A stretch of DNA of 64,000 nt from Bacteroidales bacterium (GCA_012719495.1 JAAYAG010000113.1:23188-87187); one strand, 5' to 3'; shown: positions 16,827-26,524, numbered from the stretch's first letter. The notes: generated from the letters alone by a model not told the origin. Program-made: numbers and translations.

Positions 16827-18208
16827 TAGATTTTCAACATATAAAAAACGTATATTTTCTTGGGATCGGGGGAATAGGCATGAGTGCTTTGGCTCGGTTT
16901 GCCAACCATGCAGGAAAGTGTGTGGCTGGTTACGACTTAACACAAACCCCGTTGACCGATCAGCTTACAAACGAGGGTGTTGCAATAAGTTATACCGAAG
17001 ACATTAATCATATCCCATCTCATTTTACAGCCAGCAATACTCTGGTTGTCAGAACACCTGCTGTGCCGCTTACCCATGCCGCATACCGGTATTTTACCGA
17101 AATGGGATATCACATTGTCAAACGCAGCGAATTGCTAGGTTTTCTTACTACTGATAGAAAGTGCATTGCAGTGTCGGGAACTCACGGTAAAACTTCGGTC
17201 TCTACCATGACGACTTTATTGTTGAAAGAAGCGGGTGTTGATGTTGCTGCTTTTCTTGGAGGTATTTCACGTAATTTTAATTCAAATTTACTTCTTTCAA
17301 AAAGTTCTGAGAGTTTGGTCGTTACAGAGGCTGATGAATACGATCGCTCATTCCTAACTTTACACCCTTGGTTAGCTGTTGTTACGGCTGTAGATGCCGA
17401 CCATCTCGATATTTACGGGACTCACGAATCGGTGATTGAGGCGTTTGAAGCTTTTGCTTCAAATATAACCGACGGTGGGGTATTGCTGCGAAAAAAAGGA
17501 ATAACGGCAGGCGACAAACAAGCTGGTCGTATTCGGATTTATTCGTATTCAGCGAATGAAAAAGCTGATTTTTGTGCATGCAACATACGGATCATTGATG
17601 GAACATATCTTTTCGATTTGCATACTCCGGGTTTGGTGATCAACGAAATACAAATGTCCTACCCGGGTAGGGTGAATGTTGAAAATATGGTAGCCGCGGC
17701 CTCATTGGCCCTGCTTGCAGGAGCCGATCCGCTTGAAGTGAAAAGAGCTGTTTCTACCTATCGCGGTGTTCAGCGGCGTTTCGATATCAGGTTCAAAAAT
17801 AGTAAGTTCACTTATATCGATGATTATGCCCACCATCCGGCCGAGATTGAAGCTACCCTTCACTCGGTAAAAGAACTTTATGCCGGGAAAAAAGTTTTAG
17901 GTGTTTTTCAACCTCACTTATTCACACGTACCCGCGATTTTGCTGATGGTTTTGCCAAAAGCCTTGACCTGCTTGATGAGGTGATCCTTCTCGATATTTA
18001 TCCGGCGAGAGAGCTCCCTATTGAAGGAGTAACATCGGAGATTATCATTCAAAAAATGAGAAACACAAACGTGAAAGTTTGCAGCAAGTCAGAGCTATTG
18101 TCTTCTATCTCGGGTCGGGAATTTGATGTGCTAGTGACCATGGGGGCAGGAAATATCGATGCTATGGCGGAACCAATTGTTGGTTTGTTAACACAAATGT
18201 CGAGATAA
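16823..18208 (+). CDS. murC: UDP-MurNAc:L-alanine ligase MurC
   Basis: A 461-residue Mur ligase. It has an N-terminal FLGIGGIGMSALARFA Rossmann motif, VRTPAVP, ATP loop SGTHGKTSVSTMTTLLL (about 118-134), EADEYDRSF, and the IDDYAHHPAEIEATL and FQPHLFTRTRDF blocks specific to MurC. It adds the first stem residue, L-alanine. It overlaps murG by four bases and abuts ftsQ with no gap. Confidence 0.96.
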   Translation: MIDFQHIKNVYFLGIGGIGMSALARFANHAGKCVAGYDLTQTPLTDQLTNEGVAISYTEDINHIPSHFTASNTLVVRTPAVPLTHAAYRYFTEMGYHIVKRSELLGFLTTDRKCIAVSGTHGKTSVSTMTTLLLKEAGVDVAAFLGGISRNFNSNLLLSKSSESLVVTEADEYDRSFLTLHPWLAVVTAVDADHLDIYGTHESVIEAFEAFASNITDGGVLLRKKGITAGDKQAGRIRIYSYSANEKADFCACNIRIIDGTYLFDLHTPGLVINEIQMSYPGRVNVENMVAAASLALLAGADPLEVKRAVSTYRGVQRRFDIRFKNSKFTYIDDYAHHPAEIEATLHSVKELYAGKKVLGVFQPHLFTRTRDFADGFAKSLDLLDEVILLDIYPARELPIEGVTSEIIIQKMRNTNVKVCSKSELLSSISGREFDVLVTMGAGNIDAMAEPIVGLLTQMSR

Positions 18209-18967
18209 ATGAAGAGGAAACGAAGGATAATACTATTGTTAACCAGCATGATAATCATTGTGGTATTCATGGTGCTGATTTTGTCCTTTGCTTCAGAAAA
18301 AAGGAAAAATGCCCTATGCTCTGGGGTCGATGTTATTTTTGAAGAAAAAGAGCAGTTTATTCCACGAAAGCAAATTGAAAATATAGTATATAATAGTGTT
18401 AGTAGTCTGAAATCAAAAAAGTTAACCTCGTTGAATACCGAGGCAATCGAACGGAAGATTGAAAAGCACCCATGGGTGAAAAATGCCGAAGTTTTTATCG
18501 GTTATCAGCGCATGGATGATCAATTTTTTGCCGGACGCCTTAAAGTTTTCATCGATCAGCGGGAACCTTTTTTCCGGGTAATGACTTCCGATGGCGGGTA
18601 TTATGTTGACACAGAGGGGAAGAAAGTACCATTCTCTTATATTAACACCGCAAAAGTGATGGTTTGTACCGGAAGTGTTTCTCGCGAGATGATTGATGGC
18701 CCGTTAACAGAGTTTATCAAATACGTCTATGATGACAAGTTTTGGAAAGCACAGATTGAACAGATTCATGTAAAAGGAAACGGTGAATTGGTGCTTGTTC
18801 CAAGGGTTGGAGGACATTTAATAGAGTTAGGGAAAGTTGAAAACCTCGACATAAAGTTTAGGAATCTCAGGGCTCTCTACGAAGAAGTGTTCAGTAATGG
18901 AGGGTGGAATAAGTATAAGCGAGTTTCGCTTCGGTATGATAATCAGATAGTTTGTACGAGAAAGTAA
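18209..18967 (+). CDS. ftsQ: Division protein FtsQ/DivIB
   Basis: A 252-residue bitopic protein: a short basic cytoplasmic N-terminus (MKRKRR), one membrane segment (about 7-27), a POTRA-type domain (VDVIFEEKEQFIPRKQIENI) and the beta domain with KHPWVKNAEVFIGY and RLKVFIDQREPFFRV, which match FtsQ. It links FtsL/FtsB to the divisome. Position between murC and ftsA is canonical; no ddl lies between them. Confidence 0.9.
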   Translation: MKRKRRIILLLTSMIIIVVFMVLILSFASEKRKNALCSGVDVIFEEKEQFIPRKQIENIVYNSVSSLKSKKLTSLNTEAIERKIEKHPWVKNAEVFIGYQRMDDQFFAGRLKVFIDQREPFFRVMTSDGGYYVDTEGKKVPFSYINTAKVMVCTGSVSREMIDGPLTEFIKYVYDDKFWKAQIEQIHVKGNGELVLVPRVGGHLIELGKVENLDIKFRNLRALYEEVFSNGGWNKYKRVSLRYDNQIVCTRK

Positions 18968-18996
18968 CAGTAACAGATAATAAATTTTTAACCCCT

Positions 18997-20280
18997 ATGA
19001 GTGAACGGAATAAAATTGTAGCGGTTGTCGATATTGGATCAAACACCGTGATTTGCCTTGTCGGGAGCGAAAGCCCCGAAAAAAAACTCGAAGTATTGGG
19101 CCATGCCATGGTCGCTTCGGCAGGGGTAAGGCGCGGAACAATTTTTAATATCGATGAAACTGTCGATGCGGTAAAGAAAGCAGTTGCCAAGGCATCGGCG
19201 AATCTCGAGATTGAAGTACAAAAGTTGTATGTAAATCTTTCTGGGCCAAAATTGCGTACCGAAAGGCGGGTGTTGCGTAAAGTAATCGATCAGGGAAAGA
19301 TCATTACCAAGCTTGACATGAAGATGCTTTTCGAAGAGGCAAAGTCTACGCCTCAACAACCCGGCGAGAAGGTGTATCACGTTGTAAACCAATCGTACTC
19401 TGTAGATGGTGAAACCGGGATATTTAATCCGGTGGGAACCAGCGGGTCGGAACTTCTGGCTGAATACAAGTTGGTTGTTGGCCCCGAGATGTACGAGGAA
19501 AAACTTCGGACAAGTTTGAATAAAGCTGGTTTCGAAATGGTTCGTACTATAGCTTCGCCAGTTGTTGCTGCAGAATCGGTTATAGCCGACGAAGAAAAGG
19601 AAGCTGGTGTTGCCGTTGTCGATCTCGGTGGAGGGACTACATCAATCGCTGTTTATTACGAAAATGTGCTTCGCTTTGTATCCGTTATTCCATTTGGTGG
19701 CAATGTGGTAACTCTCGATATTAAAGAAGGATGCAGCATTTTGCTCCGTCAGGCCGAATCGCTCAAAGTTCAGTATGGCGCCGCTCTTGGCGATTTTGTG
19801 CCATCGAACAACGTGGTGACCATTCCCGGAATTAACGGGTGGGAGCCGAAAGAAATTTCGTTTAAAACCTTGGCTTATATCATTCAGGCCCGTATGGAAG
19901 AAATTGTCGAAAGTGCATTCTACCAGATTCAGCGGAGTGGTTTTGCCGATAAACTTGGAGCCGGTATTGTATTGACCGGAGGAGGTGCAAAGCTCGAAGG
20001 CTTGAGACAGCTGGTGCGTTTCAAAACAGGAATGGACGTACGGGTTGGTTTCCCCATTGTGAGTTTGACTCCTGCTCAGGAGAAAGTACTCGAAAGCCCA
20101 CAGTTTGCTACTGCATTTGGCCTGCTGAAAAAAGCAGTAAAAGAAGAATGCTTGCAAAACGATGATATGATCGTGAAAAAGAAGAAAGAAGCCCCGGCTC
20201 AGCCTCGTCGAAGCTTTGGCGAAACAATGGTTAAAAAGCTTTCATTGTTTTTCAACGAGGAACAAGATTCAGAATTCTAA
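18997..20280 (+). CDS. ftsA: Division actin homologue FtsA
   Basis: A 427-residue protein started at ATG 18997; upstream in-frame TTG is inside the ftsQ end and unlikely. The actin-fold phosphate-1 loop is VAVVDIGSNTVICLVG, a 1C-type subdomain follows, phosphate-2 is VAVVDLGGGTTSIAVYY, and the adenosine motif is GAGIVLTGGGAKLEGL. The C-terminus after a charged linker is SFGETMVKKLSLFFNEEQ, the amphipathic helix by which FtsA binds the membrane. It tethers FtsZ, normally through the FtsZ C-terminal peptide. The start of ftsZ1 follows after 11 bases. Confidence 0.95.
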   Translation: MSERNKIVAVVDIGSNTVICLVGSESPEKKLEVLGHAMVASAGVRRGTIFNIDETVDAVKKAVAKASANLEIEVQKLYVNLSGPKLRTERRVLRKVIDQGKIITKLDMKMLFEEAKSTPQQPGEKVYHVVNQSYSVDGETGIFNPVGTSGSELLAEYKLVVGPEMYEEKLRTSLNKAGFEMVRTIASPVVAAESVIADEEKEAGVAVVDLGGGTTSIAVYYENVLRFVSVIPFGGNVVTLDIKEGCSILLRQAESLKVQYGAALGDFVPSNNVVTIPGINGWEPKEISFKTLAYIIQARMEEIVESAFYQIQRSGFADKLGAGIVLTGGGAKLEGLRQLVRFKTGMDVRVGFPIVSLTPAQEKVLESPQFATAFGLLKKAVKEECLQNDDMIVKKKKEAPAQPRRSFGETMVKKLSLFFNEEQDSEF

Positions 20281-20291
20281 AAACTAAGGAT

Positions 20292-21572
20292 ATGTCTGCT
20301 GATTTATTGAATTTCAATTGTGAACCCAACCTAACCTCTAATATTAAAGTAATTGGAGTAGGAGGGGGCGGTGGTAATGCAGTAAACTACATGTACCGCA
20401 AAGGAATTACCGATGTAGGCTTTATTGTCTGCAACACCGATGCACAGGCATTGGCAAACAGTCCTGTTCCCATAGCGATTCAGCTTGGCGAATCACTTAC
20501 TCAGGGGCGTGGGGCCGGAAATATGCCCGAATTGGGCGAACAGGCTGCTATCGAAAATATCGATGCAGTTGTTGATGTGCTTAAAGATCATACGAATATG
20601 GTTTTTATAACCGCCGGAATGGGTGGTGGAACGGGTACGGGAGCTGCTCCGGTTATTGCCGAAGCTTGCCGTAAACTTAATATCCTTACCATAGCCGTGG
20701 TTACTGTTCCGTCACGTTCCGAAGGACGCAAACGCTTCGATCAGGCTATTCGCGGGGTTGAAAGAATCCGTGAACATGTGGATAGTTTGCTGGTAATCAA
20801 CAATGAAAAAATACGCGAAATATATGGGAATCTTCCTGCTTCGCAAGCTTTTGCAAAGGCCGACGAAATTTTGGCCACCGCGGTTAAAGGAGTTGCCGAA
20901 ATCATTACCCTTCACGGGAATATCAATATCGACTTTGCCGATGTACATACCGTGATGTCGGGAAGCAAAGTTTTCATTATGGGTACTGGTTACGCCGAAG
21001 GCGAAGATCGCGCCTTAGCTGCAACACGGGCTGCTCTCGAGTCGCCGTTGCTCGATAGTAACAACATAAATGGAACCCACGACATCTTACTTAATATTAC
21101 CTCGGGGAAAGATGAGGTAACTATTGGTGAAATTGGTGAAATAATTGAATACCTTCAAATTGAAGCTGGTTCTGAGGCAAATATCATTTGGGGTAACGGG
21201 TACGATTCTGCACTCGATAATCAAATTTGTGTCACACTTATTGCTACCGGTTTCAATGTTAATCCATCAGCAATTCTTCAAGAATTCGACCGCCAACAAG
21301 CTCCCGTCGAGAAGTTTGAACTGAAAACTGAAATGGAGCCTGAAGAACTACAACCTTCTTTCATTGAAGAGGAAGAACCTGAACCGCAGATGGTAGAAAT
21401 CGATCTTACTACCGAAACGATCCATCGCACTTCGGCTCAGTTGACAGAGCCTGTGAAAAACACTGATAAGCATCATATAAAAAGTAAACCAAAAGAAAAA
21501 GAGAAAATTGACAACTGGTTTGTACGTCAGTTCAATAGTTTCTTTGAAGAAGATAGTAGTGAACTCGAATAA
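20292..21572 (+). CDS. ftsZ: FtsZ paralogue 1 with unusual FtsA-like C-terminal tail
   Basis: A 426-residue tubulin homologue. GTP-binding residues are intact (IGVGGGGGNAVN 21-32, GGGTGTGAAP 111-120), as is the T7 loop N212-x-D214-FAD217 that completes the neighbour's GTPase site, so it should polymerise and hydrolyse GTP. By hand alignment about two thirds of the first 200 core residues equal FtsZ2. The last 95 residues differ completely: an acidic linker (QPSFIEEEEPEPQMVEIDL), a basic stretch, then NWFVRQFNSFFEEDSSE. The normal FtsZ C-terminal peptide is absent; the tail instead resembles the FtsA amphipathic end. It lies 11 bases after ftsA and 23 before ftsZ2, so all three are cotranscribed. 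Whether it is a second ring component or a regulator is open. Confidence 0.93.
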   Translation: MSADLLNFNCEPNLTSNIKVIGVGGGGGNAVNYMYRKGITDVGFIVCNTDAQALANSPVPIAIQLGESLTQGRGAGNMPELGEQAAIENIDAVVDVLKDHTNMVFITAGMGGGTGTGAAPVIAEACRKLNILTIAVVTVPSRSEGRKRFDQAIRGVERIREHVDSLLVINNEKIREIYGNLPASQAFAKADEILATAVKGVAEIITLHGNINIDFADVHTVMSGSKVFIMGTGYAEGEDRALAATRAALESPLLDSNNINGTHDILLNITSGKDEVTIGEIGEIIEYLQIEAGSEANIIWGNGYDSALDNQICVTLIATGFNVNPSAILQEFDRQQAPVEKFELKTEMEPEELQPSFIEEEEPEPQMVEIDLTTETIHRTSAQLTEPVKNTDKHHIKSKPKEKEKIDNWFVRQFNSFFEEDSSELE

Positions 21573-21595
21573 ATCAACATCTAAATAACCAAATT

Positions 21596-23062
21596 ATGGC
21601 AAATGATATTTTAACAAACTTCGAGATGCCTCTCAATGAAGGAGCAATGATTAAAGTGATCGGAGTAGGGGGTGGCGGCAGCAATGCAGTAAATCACATG
21701 TGCCGCAAAGGCATAAAAGATGTTGATTTTGTTGTATGTAATACCGATTCTCAAGCACTCGCCGATAGTCCGGTGAAAGTTAAAGTTAAACTTGGGGCAT
21801 CGCTCACCGAAGGACGTGGGGCGGGCAATAAACCCGAAATTGGCCGTCAGGCAGCAATTGAAAACATTGAAGATGTAAAAAAGGCCATAGGCAATAAAAC
21901 AAAAATGGTATTCATTACCGCAGGGATGGGCGGAGGAACTGGCACTGGTGCTGGCCCTGAAATTGCCAAAGCCTGTCGTGAAATGGATCTGCTTACAGTT
22001 GCTATTGTTACCATTCCGTTTCGTAACGAAGGCAAACGACGGGTTGAACAAGCCATTGAAGGAATCCAGGAAATGGAAGGCCATGTCGACTCTTTATTGG
22101 TTATCAATAACGAGAAAATCAGGGAGATGTATGGCGACTTTAAGATTTCTGAAGCATTCTCTAAAGCTGATGATGTGCTGGCTACTGCTGCTAAAGGTAT
22201 TGCCGAAATAATTACTGTTCATGGATATATTAATGTTGACTTTGCTGATGTGGAAACTGTTATGCGGCAGAGTGGGGTGGCTCTTATGGGTTCTGCACGT
22301 TCGAAGGGCGAAGACAGAGCAATAAAGGCTGTTGAAGAAGCGCTCAATTCGCCTTTGCTCAACAATAACAATATCAAAGGGGCACGCAATATTTTGCTCA
22401 ATGTTACTTCAGGCGAAGAAGAAATTACCATGGACGAAATTGGTCAAATTACCGACTATGTTCAGTCCCGTGCTGGTTACGATGCCGATCTGATCTGGGG
22501 TAACGGACGCGACGAATCGCTTGGCGACGAAATTTGTGTTACCCTTATTGCCACTGGATTTAGCAGTAGTTCTATTCCTGAAGTGTTGGCTACCAAGAAA
22601 GTGGAAAAATCGTACCATACCTTGGTTGAAAGTCAGGCTCCAACGGTTACGGCTCAACCACGTCAGGTACGCCCCGGAAGCCCTGCTCAGCCTTCGAGGC
22701 CAACTGCACATACGCAACAGCCAGTTCAACAACAGCCAAAACCAAAACAGGAGACCTTTAGGTTTGGTGCCGACCGTCCTTCCGACGGATTCGACAGCCT
22801 TTATCCTTCGGCAAAGCCTAGCCCGGTAAATCAGCAACCCCGCGAAGAGGAAAAGTTTGATTTTAACCGCGATTTTTATGGCGCAGGCGACGATGATATC
22901 GACAGGCTCGAAAACATGCCTGCATACAAGCGCAGACTTGTCAGCACTAAAGGGCGCGAAGCCGGCGACGATAAAAAGGTTTCACGCTACTCTCTCTCGG
23001 CCGACAACAATGAGATATTCCTGAGTGAAAACAATGGATATCTTCACGATAATGTCGATTAA
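21596..23062 (+). CDS. ftsZ: FtsZ paralogue 2, canonical Bacteroidota tail
   Basis: A 488-residue tubulin homologue. It carries VIGVGGGGSNAVNHM (21-35), GGGTGTGAGPEIA (112-124) and T7 loop N213-x-D215-FAD218. The tubulin core is followed by a long Gln/Pro-rich linker (about 335-425), then MPAYKRRLVS (an IPAYxR-type motif) and a C-terminus ending NNGYLHDNVD, the conserved Bacteroidota FtsZ end that is expected to bind FtsA and other partners. On this basis it is the orthologue of the single FtsZ in most relatives. GPEIA replaces the more common APVIA after the tubulin signature, a small oddity. Confidence 0.95.
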   Translation: MANDILTNFEMPLNEGAMIKVIGVGGGGSNAVNHMCRKGIKDVDFVVCNTDSQALADSPVKVKVKLGASLTEGRGAGNKPEIGRQAAIENIEDVKKAIGNKTKMVFITAGMGGGTGTGAGPEIAKACREMDLLTVAIVTIPFRNEGKRRVEQAIEGIQEMEGHVDSLLVINNEKIREMYGDFKISEAFSKADDVLATAAKGIAEIITVHGYINVDFADVETVMRQSGVALMGSARSKGEDRAIKAVEEALNSPLLNNNNIKGARNILLNVTSGEEEITMDEIGQITDYVQSRAGYDADLIWGNGRDESLGDEICVTLIATGFSSSSIPEVLATKKVEKSYHTLVESQAPTVTAQPRQVRPGSPAQPSRPTAHTQQPVQQQPKPKQETFRFGADRPSDGFDSLYPSAKPSPVNQQPREEEKFDFNRDFYGAGDDDIDRLENMPAYKRRLVSTKGREAGDDKKVSRYSLSADNNEIFLSENNGYLHDNVD

Positions 23063-23104
23063 ATGAATTAGGCGTTTTTATTAATAATTGAAATACAGAT
23101 TATT

Positions 23105-23554
23105 ATGTCACTATTTGAACAGATAAACAACGATATCAAAGAAGCCATGAAAGCCCGCGACTCTGTGAGGCTTGAGGCATTGAGAAATATTAAAAAAGTA
23201 ATGATAGAGGCCAAAACGGCTGCCGGTGCAAATGTTGATCTTAGCGATGAAGAATCGATAAAAATCATAATGAAATTGGCCAAGCAAGGTTCTGATTCTG
23301 CAGCGATTTATACTCAGCAGAACCGCACCGACCTTGCCGAGTCGGAAATGGCACAAGTGGCTGTTTTTAATAGCTATTTGCCAGCTATGATGAGTGATGA
23401 GGAATTAGAAAAAGCCTTGGTCGAGATTGTTGAAAAATCAGGTGCCGAGGGCGTTAAAGATATGGGAAAAGTGATGGGTATTGCCACAAAAGAGCTTGCA
23501 GGAAAAGCCGACGGCAAGGCCATTTCACAAAAGGTACGTTCACTGTTGCAATAA
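23105..23554 (+). CDS. yqeY: GatB/YqeY domain protein
   Basis: A 149-residue YqeY-family protein, matching the tRNA-binding tail domain of GatB: LFEQINNDIKEAMKARDSVR, LRNIKKVMIEAKTAAG, and SYLPAMMSDEELEKALVEI, ending GKADGKAISQKVRSLL. It is thought to bind tRNA or act in amidation-linked translation, but its role is not settled. It follows ftsZ2 by 42 bases on the same strand and closes the cluster before a terminator; the same neighbourhood occurs in other Bacteroidota. Confidence 0.9.
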   Translation: MSLFEQINNDIKEAMKARDSVRLEALRNIKKVMIEAKTAAGANVDLSDEESIKIIMKLAKQGSDSAAIYTQQNRTDLAESEMAQVAVFNSYLPAMMSDEELEKALVEIVEKSGAEGVKDMGKVMGIATKELAGKADGKAISQKVRSLLQ

Positions 23555-23580
23555 AAGTTTAAAATTTAAACTTTTGGGGT

Positions 23581-23612
23581 AAGCGTCGCGGGGAAACTTG
23601 CGGCGCTTTTCT
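23581..23612 (+). terminator. Terminator at end of the dcw cluster
   Basis: A stem AAGCGTCGC / GCGGCGCTT (23581-23589 with 23600-23608, one G-U pair, 10-base loop) is followed by TTTTCTATTTCTTC. The remaining bases up to 23823 show nothing else that can be supported. Confidence 0.8.
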
Positions 23613-23823
23613 ATTTCTTCTTTTCTATTGTTTTCTTTAAAAATGAAAATAGGAAGCAGAACTGGAATACTTGTTTTTTTATTGAATCATTAATTGATAC
23701 CCATTTTCTATTGCTATTTGAAACATAATTGGTAATTGTTTTGTAAGTTCAGGGGCTTTATTTTCAAGTTGCAAAAGGTTGGTAATTTGAAGGTAATTTT
23801 TTAAACGAACAAAACCTTTAACT

Positions 23824-26514
23824 GTGTGTAAACCTTTACTTTTGCTTGTCTCTTTGTTGCTGGTTTTTTCAGTGAATGGACAAGTACCTAAATCTGTTAC
23901 TGTTGACCAACGTTACGGAAATCTCACTTTTTCGCAATTTGCTAAAAATTTGTTCGAGCAGGATTCTGTTCGTATTTTTTATCAGGAAAAATGGGTCGAA
24001 AATATTACCACGCCAACTGTAACTCAAAAAGTTCTGCTTTCCGATTTTTTGCAAACCGTACTTTCAAAATCAGATTTACATTATATCGATTTTCAGGGAA
24101 ATATTGTTGTTATGCCTGGCCGACAGCAAGTTGATCAACGTGCAATAACACACAATACGGTAATTGTCGGTAATCCTCTCGATAAAGGGAAATATAGGAC
24201 TGCTGTTATTTCGGGACAGGTTTTCGAAGGGAAAACAAAAAATCCTATCCCTGGTGCTCAGATTATTTGCGAAGCTCTTTCAAAGGGTACTTCAACAAAT
24301 TTCGACGGAAAATTTACGTTAGAACTCCCTACTGGTCAGCATAAAATGAAGTTTTCATTTATGGGGCTTGACGACGAGCTTCGCGACGTTTTTGTTTATA
24401 GCGACGGGAGTATGGAGGTCGATTTATATGAAAAATCAATCTCTCTCAATCAGATAAATATTTTTGCCGATCGGCCCGAAGATAATTTCCGGTCCACATC
24501 AATGGGAATGGTGAAGCTTTCTTCAAAGTCGATAAAGAAACTTTCGGTCCTCATGGGCGAACCTGATATCATAAAGAGTATGGTTTTGCTGCCGGGTGTA
24601 CAATCGGCTGGTGAAAACTCGTCGGGCTTTAATGTTCGTGGCGGAAATACCGACCAGAACCTGATCCTGATTCACGATGCCCCGGTTTACAACACGGCGC
24701 ACATGTTCGGCCTTTTTTCAATGCTCGATCCGGGGGTGGTCGATAATGTAACTCTTTATAAATCGGGGATTCCCTCGAAGTTTGGTGGCCGGTTGTCGTC
24801 TGTTATGGATATTGATGTTCGCAAAGGTCAACTGGATAAATTTAAGGTGAATGGTGGAATTGGTTTGATTAATAGCCGATTGTCTGTCGAAGGACCCATC
24901 TATAAAGATAAAATATCGTTTATGGCCGGAGGTAGGGCAACCTATTCCGATTGGATGCTGGGCTTGTTGAAAAATTACCAGTTGCAGCAAAGTTCTGTTA
25001 GCTTCTATGATTTTAATGCAAAAATCGATTATGAGATAAACTCAAATAACCGGGTTAGCTTGTTCGGATATGGTAGTCACGATTATTTTAACTATTTCGA
25101 AGAAGCAGAATATGGTTATGGGAATGTAATTGGCTCTGCCCGTTGGAATCATATTTTTGACAAGTTTACATTGTCCACGCTCAGCATGAACTTCAGCAAG
25201 TATACAGCCGATCTGGTTGACTATACCTCAAAAAACTATGAATACAACCTTTCAACTTCGATAGAACAAGAACAGGTTTCCTACCATTTTTCAACCTCCC
25301 GGTTTGCGCGTCACCGCATTTCGGCAGGTATGAATGTTATTCGGTACCTTATCGAGCCGGGAAATTCAGCACCACATTCCCCGCTTTCTGCGGCTGCTTT
25401 TATCAATGTTGATGATGAAAACGGATATGAAGCTGCTCTTTACCTTGAGGATGAATTCGATCTGACCCCTGAGTTGGCTCTTATCGCTGGGCTAAGGTAT
25501 TCAGGTTTTGCCAAGATTGGACAAGCGCAGGTAAAAACATATTATCCCGGTCAACCGCTCAATGAATCAACTGTTTCAGGTACGAATGAATTTGGAGCTG
25601 GTCAGGTCGTGAAGTTCCATCATGGAGCAGAACCCAGAATTGCTTTACGGTATGAATTACCAAAGTCCAGTTCTTTGAAACTCGGCTATAACCGTACTAT
25701 GCAGTATATAAGGCAAATATCGAACAGCACTTCAATTACTCCTGCAGATTATTGGAAATCGAGCGACACTTATCTGAAACCGCTTGTTGCCGACCAACTG
25801 GCGTTGGGGTATTTCAAAAACTTTAAGAACAACAAATACGAAACCTCACTCGAACTCTATTATAAGAATATTGAAAATGAGGTGGATTATAAAAATGGGG
25901 GGCGTTTGGTCCTAAACCGGAATCTTGAGCAAGTGCTTATCTCCGGTATTGGTCGTGCGTATGGGCTTGAGTTGATGGTCAAGAAATCGTCGGGCGATTT
26001 AACAGGCTGGGTTGCCTATACCTATTCACGATCGTTTAAGAAAATGAACGGCACTTTCGACGAAGAAAAAGTGAACGGAGGCAAATGGTACCGTTCCAAT
26101 ATCGACAAACCACACGATTTAACAATGGTTATGAACTACAAGCTTTCGCGGAGGTTTACTTTTTCATCGAATTTTACTTACAGCACGGGTCGTCCGGTTA
26201 CTTTGCCCGAGCAAAAATATAATGTAGGGTCGTATGAGATTGTATATTATTCAGAGCGAAATAAATATCGCATGCCCGATTATCATCGCCTCGATTTGGC
26301 CCTTACGTATGAAGGTAGTTTGTTGAAAAAGCAAAAATGGAGAAGCAGCTGGACAATTTCTGTCTATAATGTGTATGGGCGGAAAAACCCATTCTCGGTA
26401 TATTACAGTAAAGAAAAGCCTACAAGGCAGAATAATTACAATGTTTATGCCCTTTACTCTTTTTCGGTAATAGGTGTGCCAATACCATCGTTTACGTATA
26501 ATTTCTGGTTTTAA
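23824..26514 (+). CDS. TonB-dependent receptor, DUF4249-associated type
   Basis: An 896-residue outer-membrane receptor with GTG start (no in-frame ATG) and a signal peptide (LLLLVSLLLVFSVNGQ). Next come an STN-like segment (about 30-100, YGNLTFSQFAKNLFEQ), a carboxypeptidase-regulatory-like domain (about 128-207, ISGQVFEGKTKNPIPGAQI), and a plug domain with PDIIKSMVLLPGVQSAGE and GFNVRGGNTDQNLILIHDAP. A 22-strand-type barrel follows, ending in aromatic IPSFTYNFWF as required for outer-membrane insertion. A DUF4249 lipoprotein gene follows after 10 bases, the usual pairing for this receptor class. Substrate is unknown. Confidence 0.9.
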   Translation: MCKPLLLLVSLLLVFSVNGQVPKSVTVDQRYGNLTFSQFAKNLFEQDSVRIFYQEKWVENITTPTVTQKVLLSDFLQTVLSKSDLHYIDFQGNIVVMPGRQQVDQRAITHNTVIVGNPLDKGKYRTAVISGQVFEGKTKNPIPGAQIICEALSKGTSTNFDGKFTLELPTGQHKMKFSFMGLDDELRDVFVYSDGSMEVDLYEKSISLNQINIFADRPEDNFRSTSMGMVKLSSKSIKKLSVLMGEPDIIKSMVLLPGVQSAGENSSGFNVRGGNTDQNLILIHDAPVYNTAHMFGLFSMLDPGVVDNVTLYKSGIPSKFGGRLSSVMDIDVRKGQLDKFKVNGGIGLINSRLSVEGPIYKDKISFMAGGRATYSDWMLGLLKNYQLQQSSVSFYDFNAKIDYEINSNNRVSLFGYGSHDYFNYFEEAEYGYGNVIGSARWNHIFDKFTLSTLSMNFSKYTADLVDYTSKNYEYNLSTSIEQEQVSYHFSTSRFARHRISAGMNVIRYLIEPGNSAPHSPLSAAAFINVDDENGYEAALYLEDEFDLTPELALIAGLRYSGFAKIGQAQVKTYYPGQPLNESTVSGTNEFGAGQVVKFHHGAEPRIALRYELPKSSSLKLGYNRTMQYIRQISNSTSITPADYWKSSDTYLKPLVADQLALGYFKNFKNNKYETSLELYYKNIENEVDYKNGGRLVLNRNLEQVLISGIGRAYGLELMVKKSSGDLTGWVAYTYSRSFKKMNGTFDEEKVNGGKWYRSNIDKPHDLTMVMNYKLSRRFTFSSNFTYSTGRPVTLPEQKYNVGSYEIVYYSERNKYRMPDYHRLDLALTYEGSLLKKQKWRSSWTISVYNVYGRKNPFSVYYSKEKPTRQNNYNVYALYSFSVIGVPIPSFTYNFWF

Positions 26515-26524
26515 TTAGTGTGAA

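Noticed and set aside
20292..23062. Tandem ftsZ as an assembly duplication
   Set aside because: The two genes differ at about a third of core residues and completely in linker and tail, so they are true paralogues.
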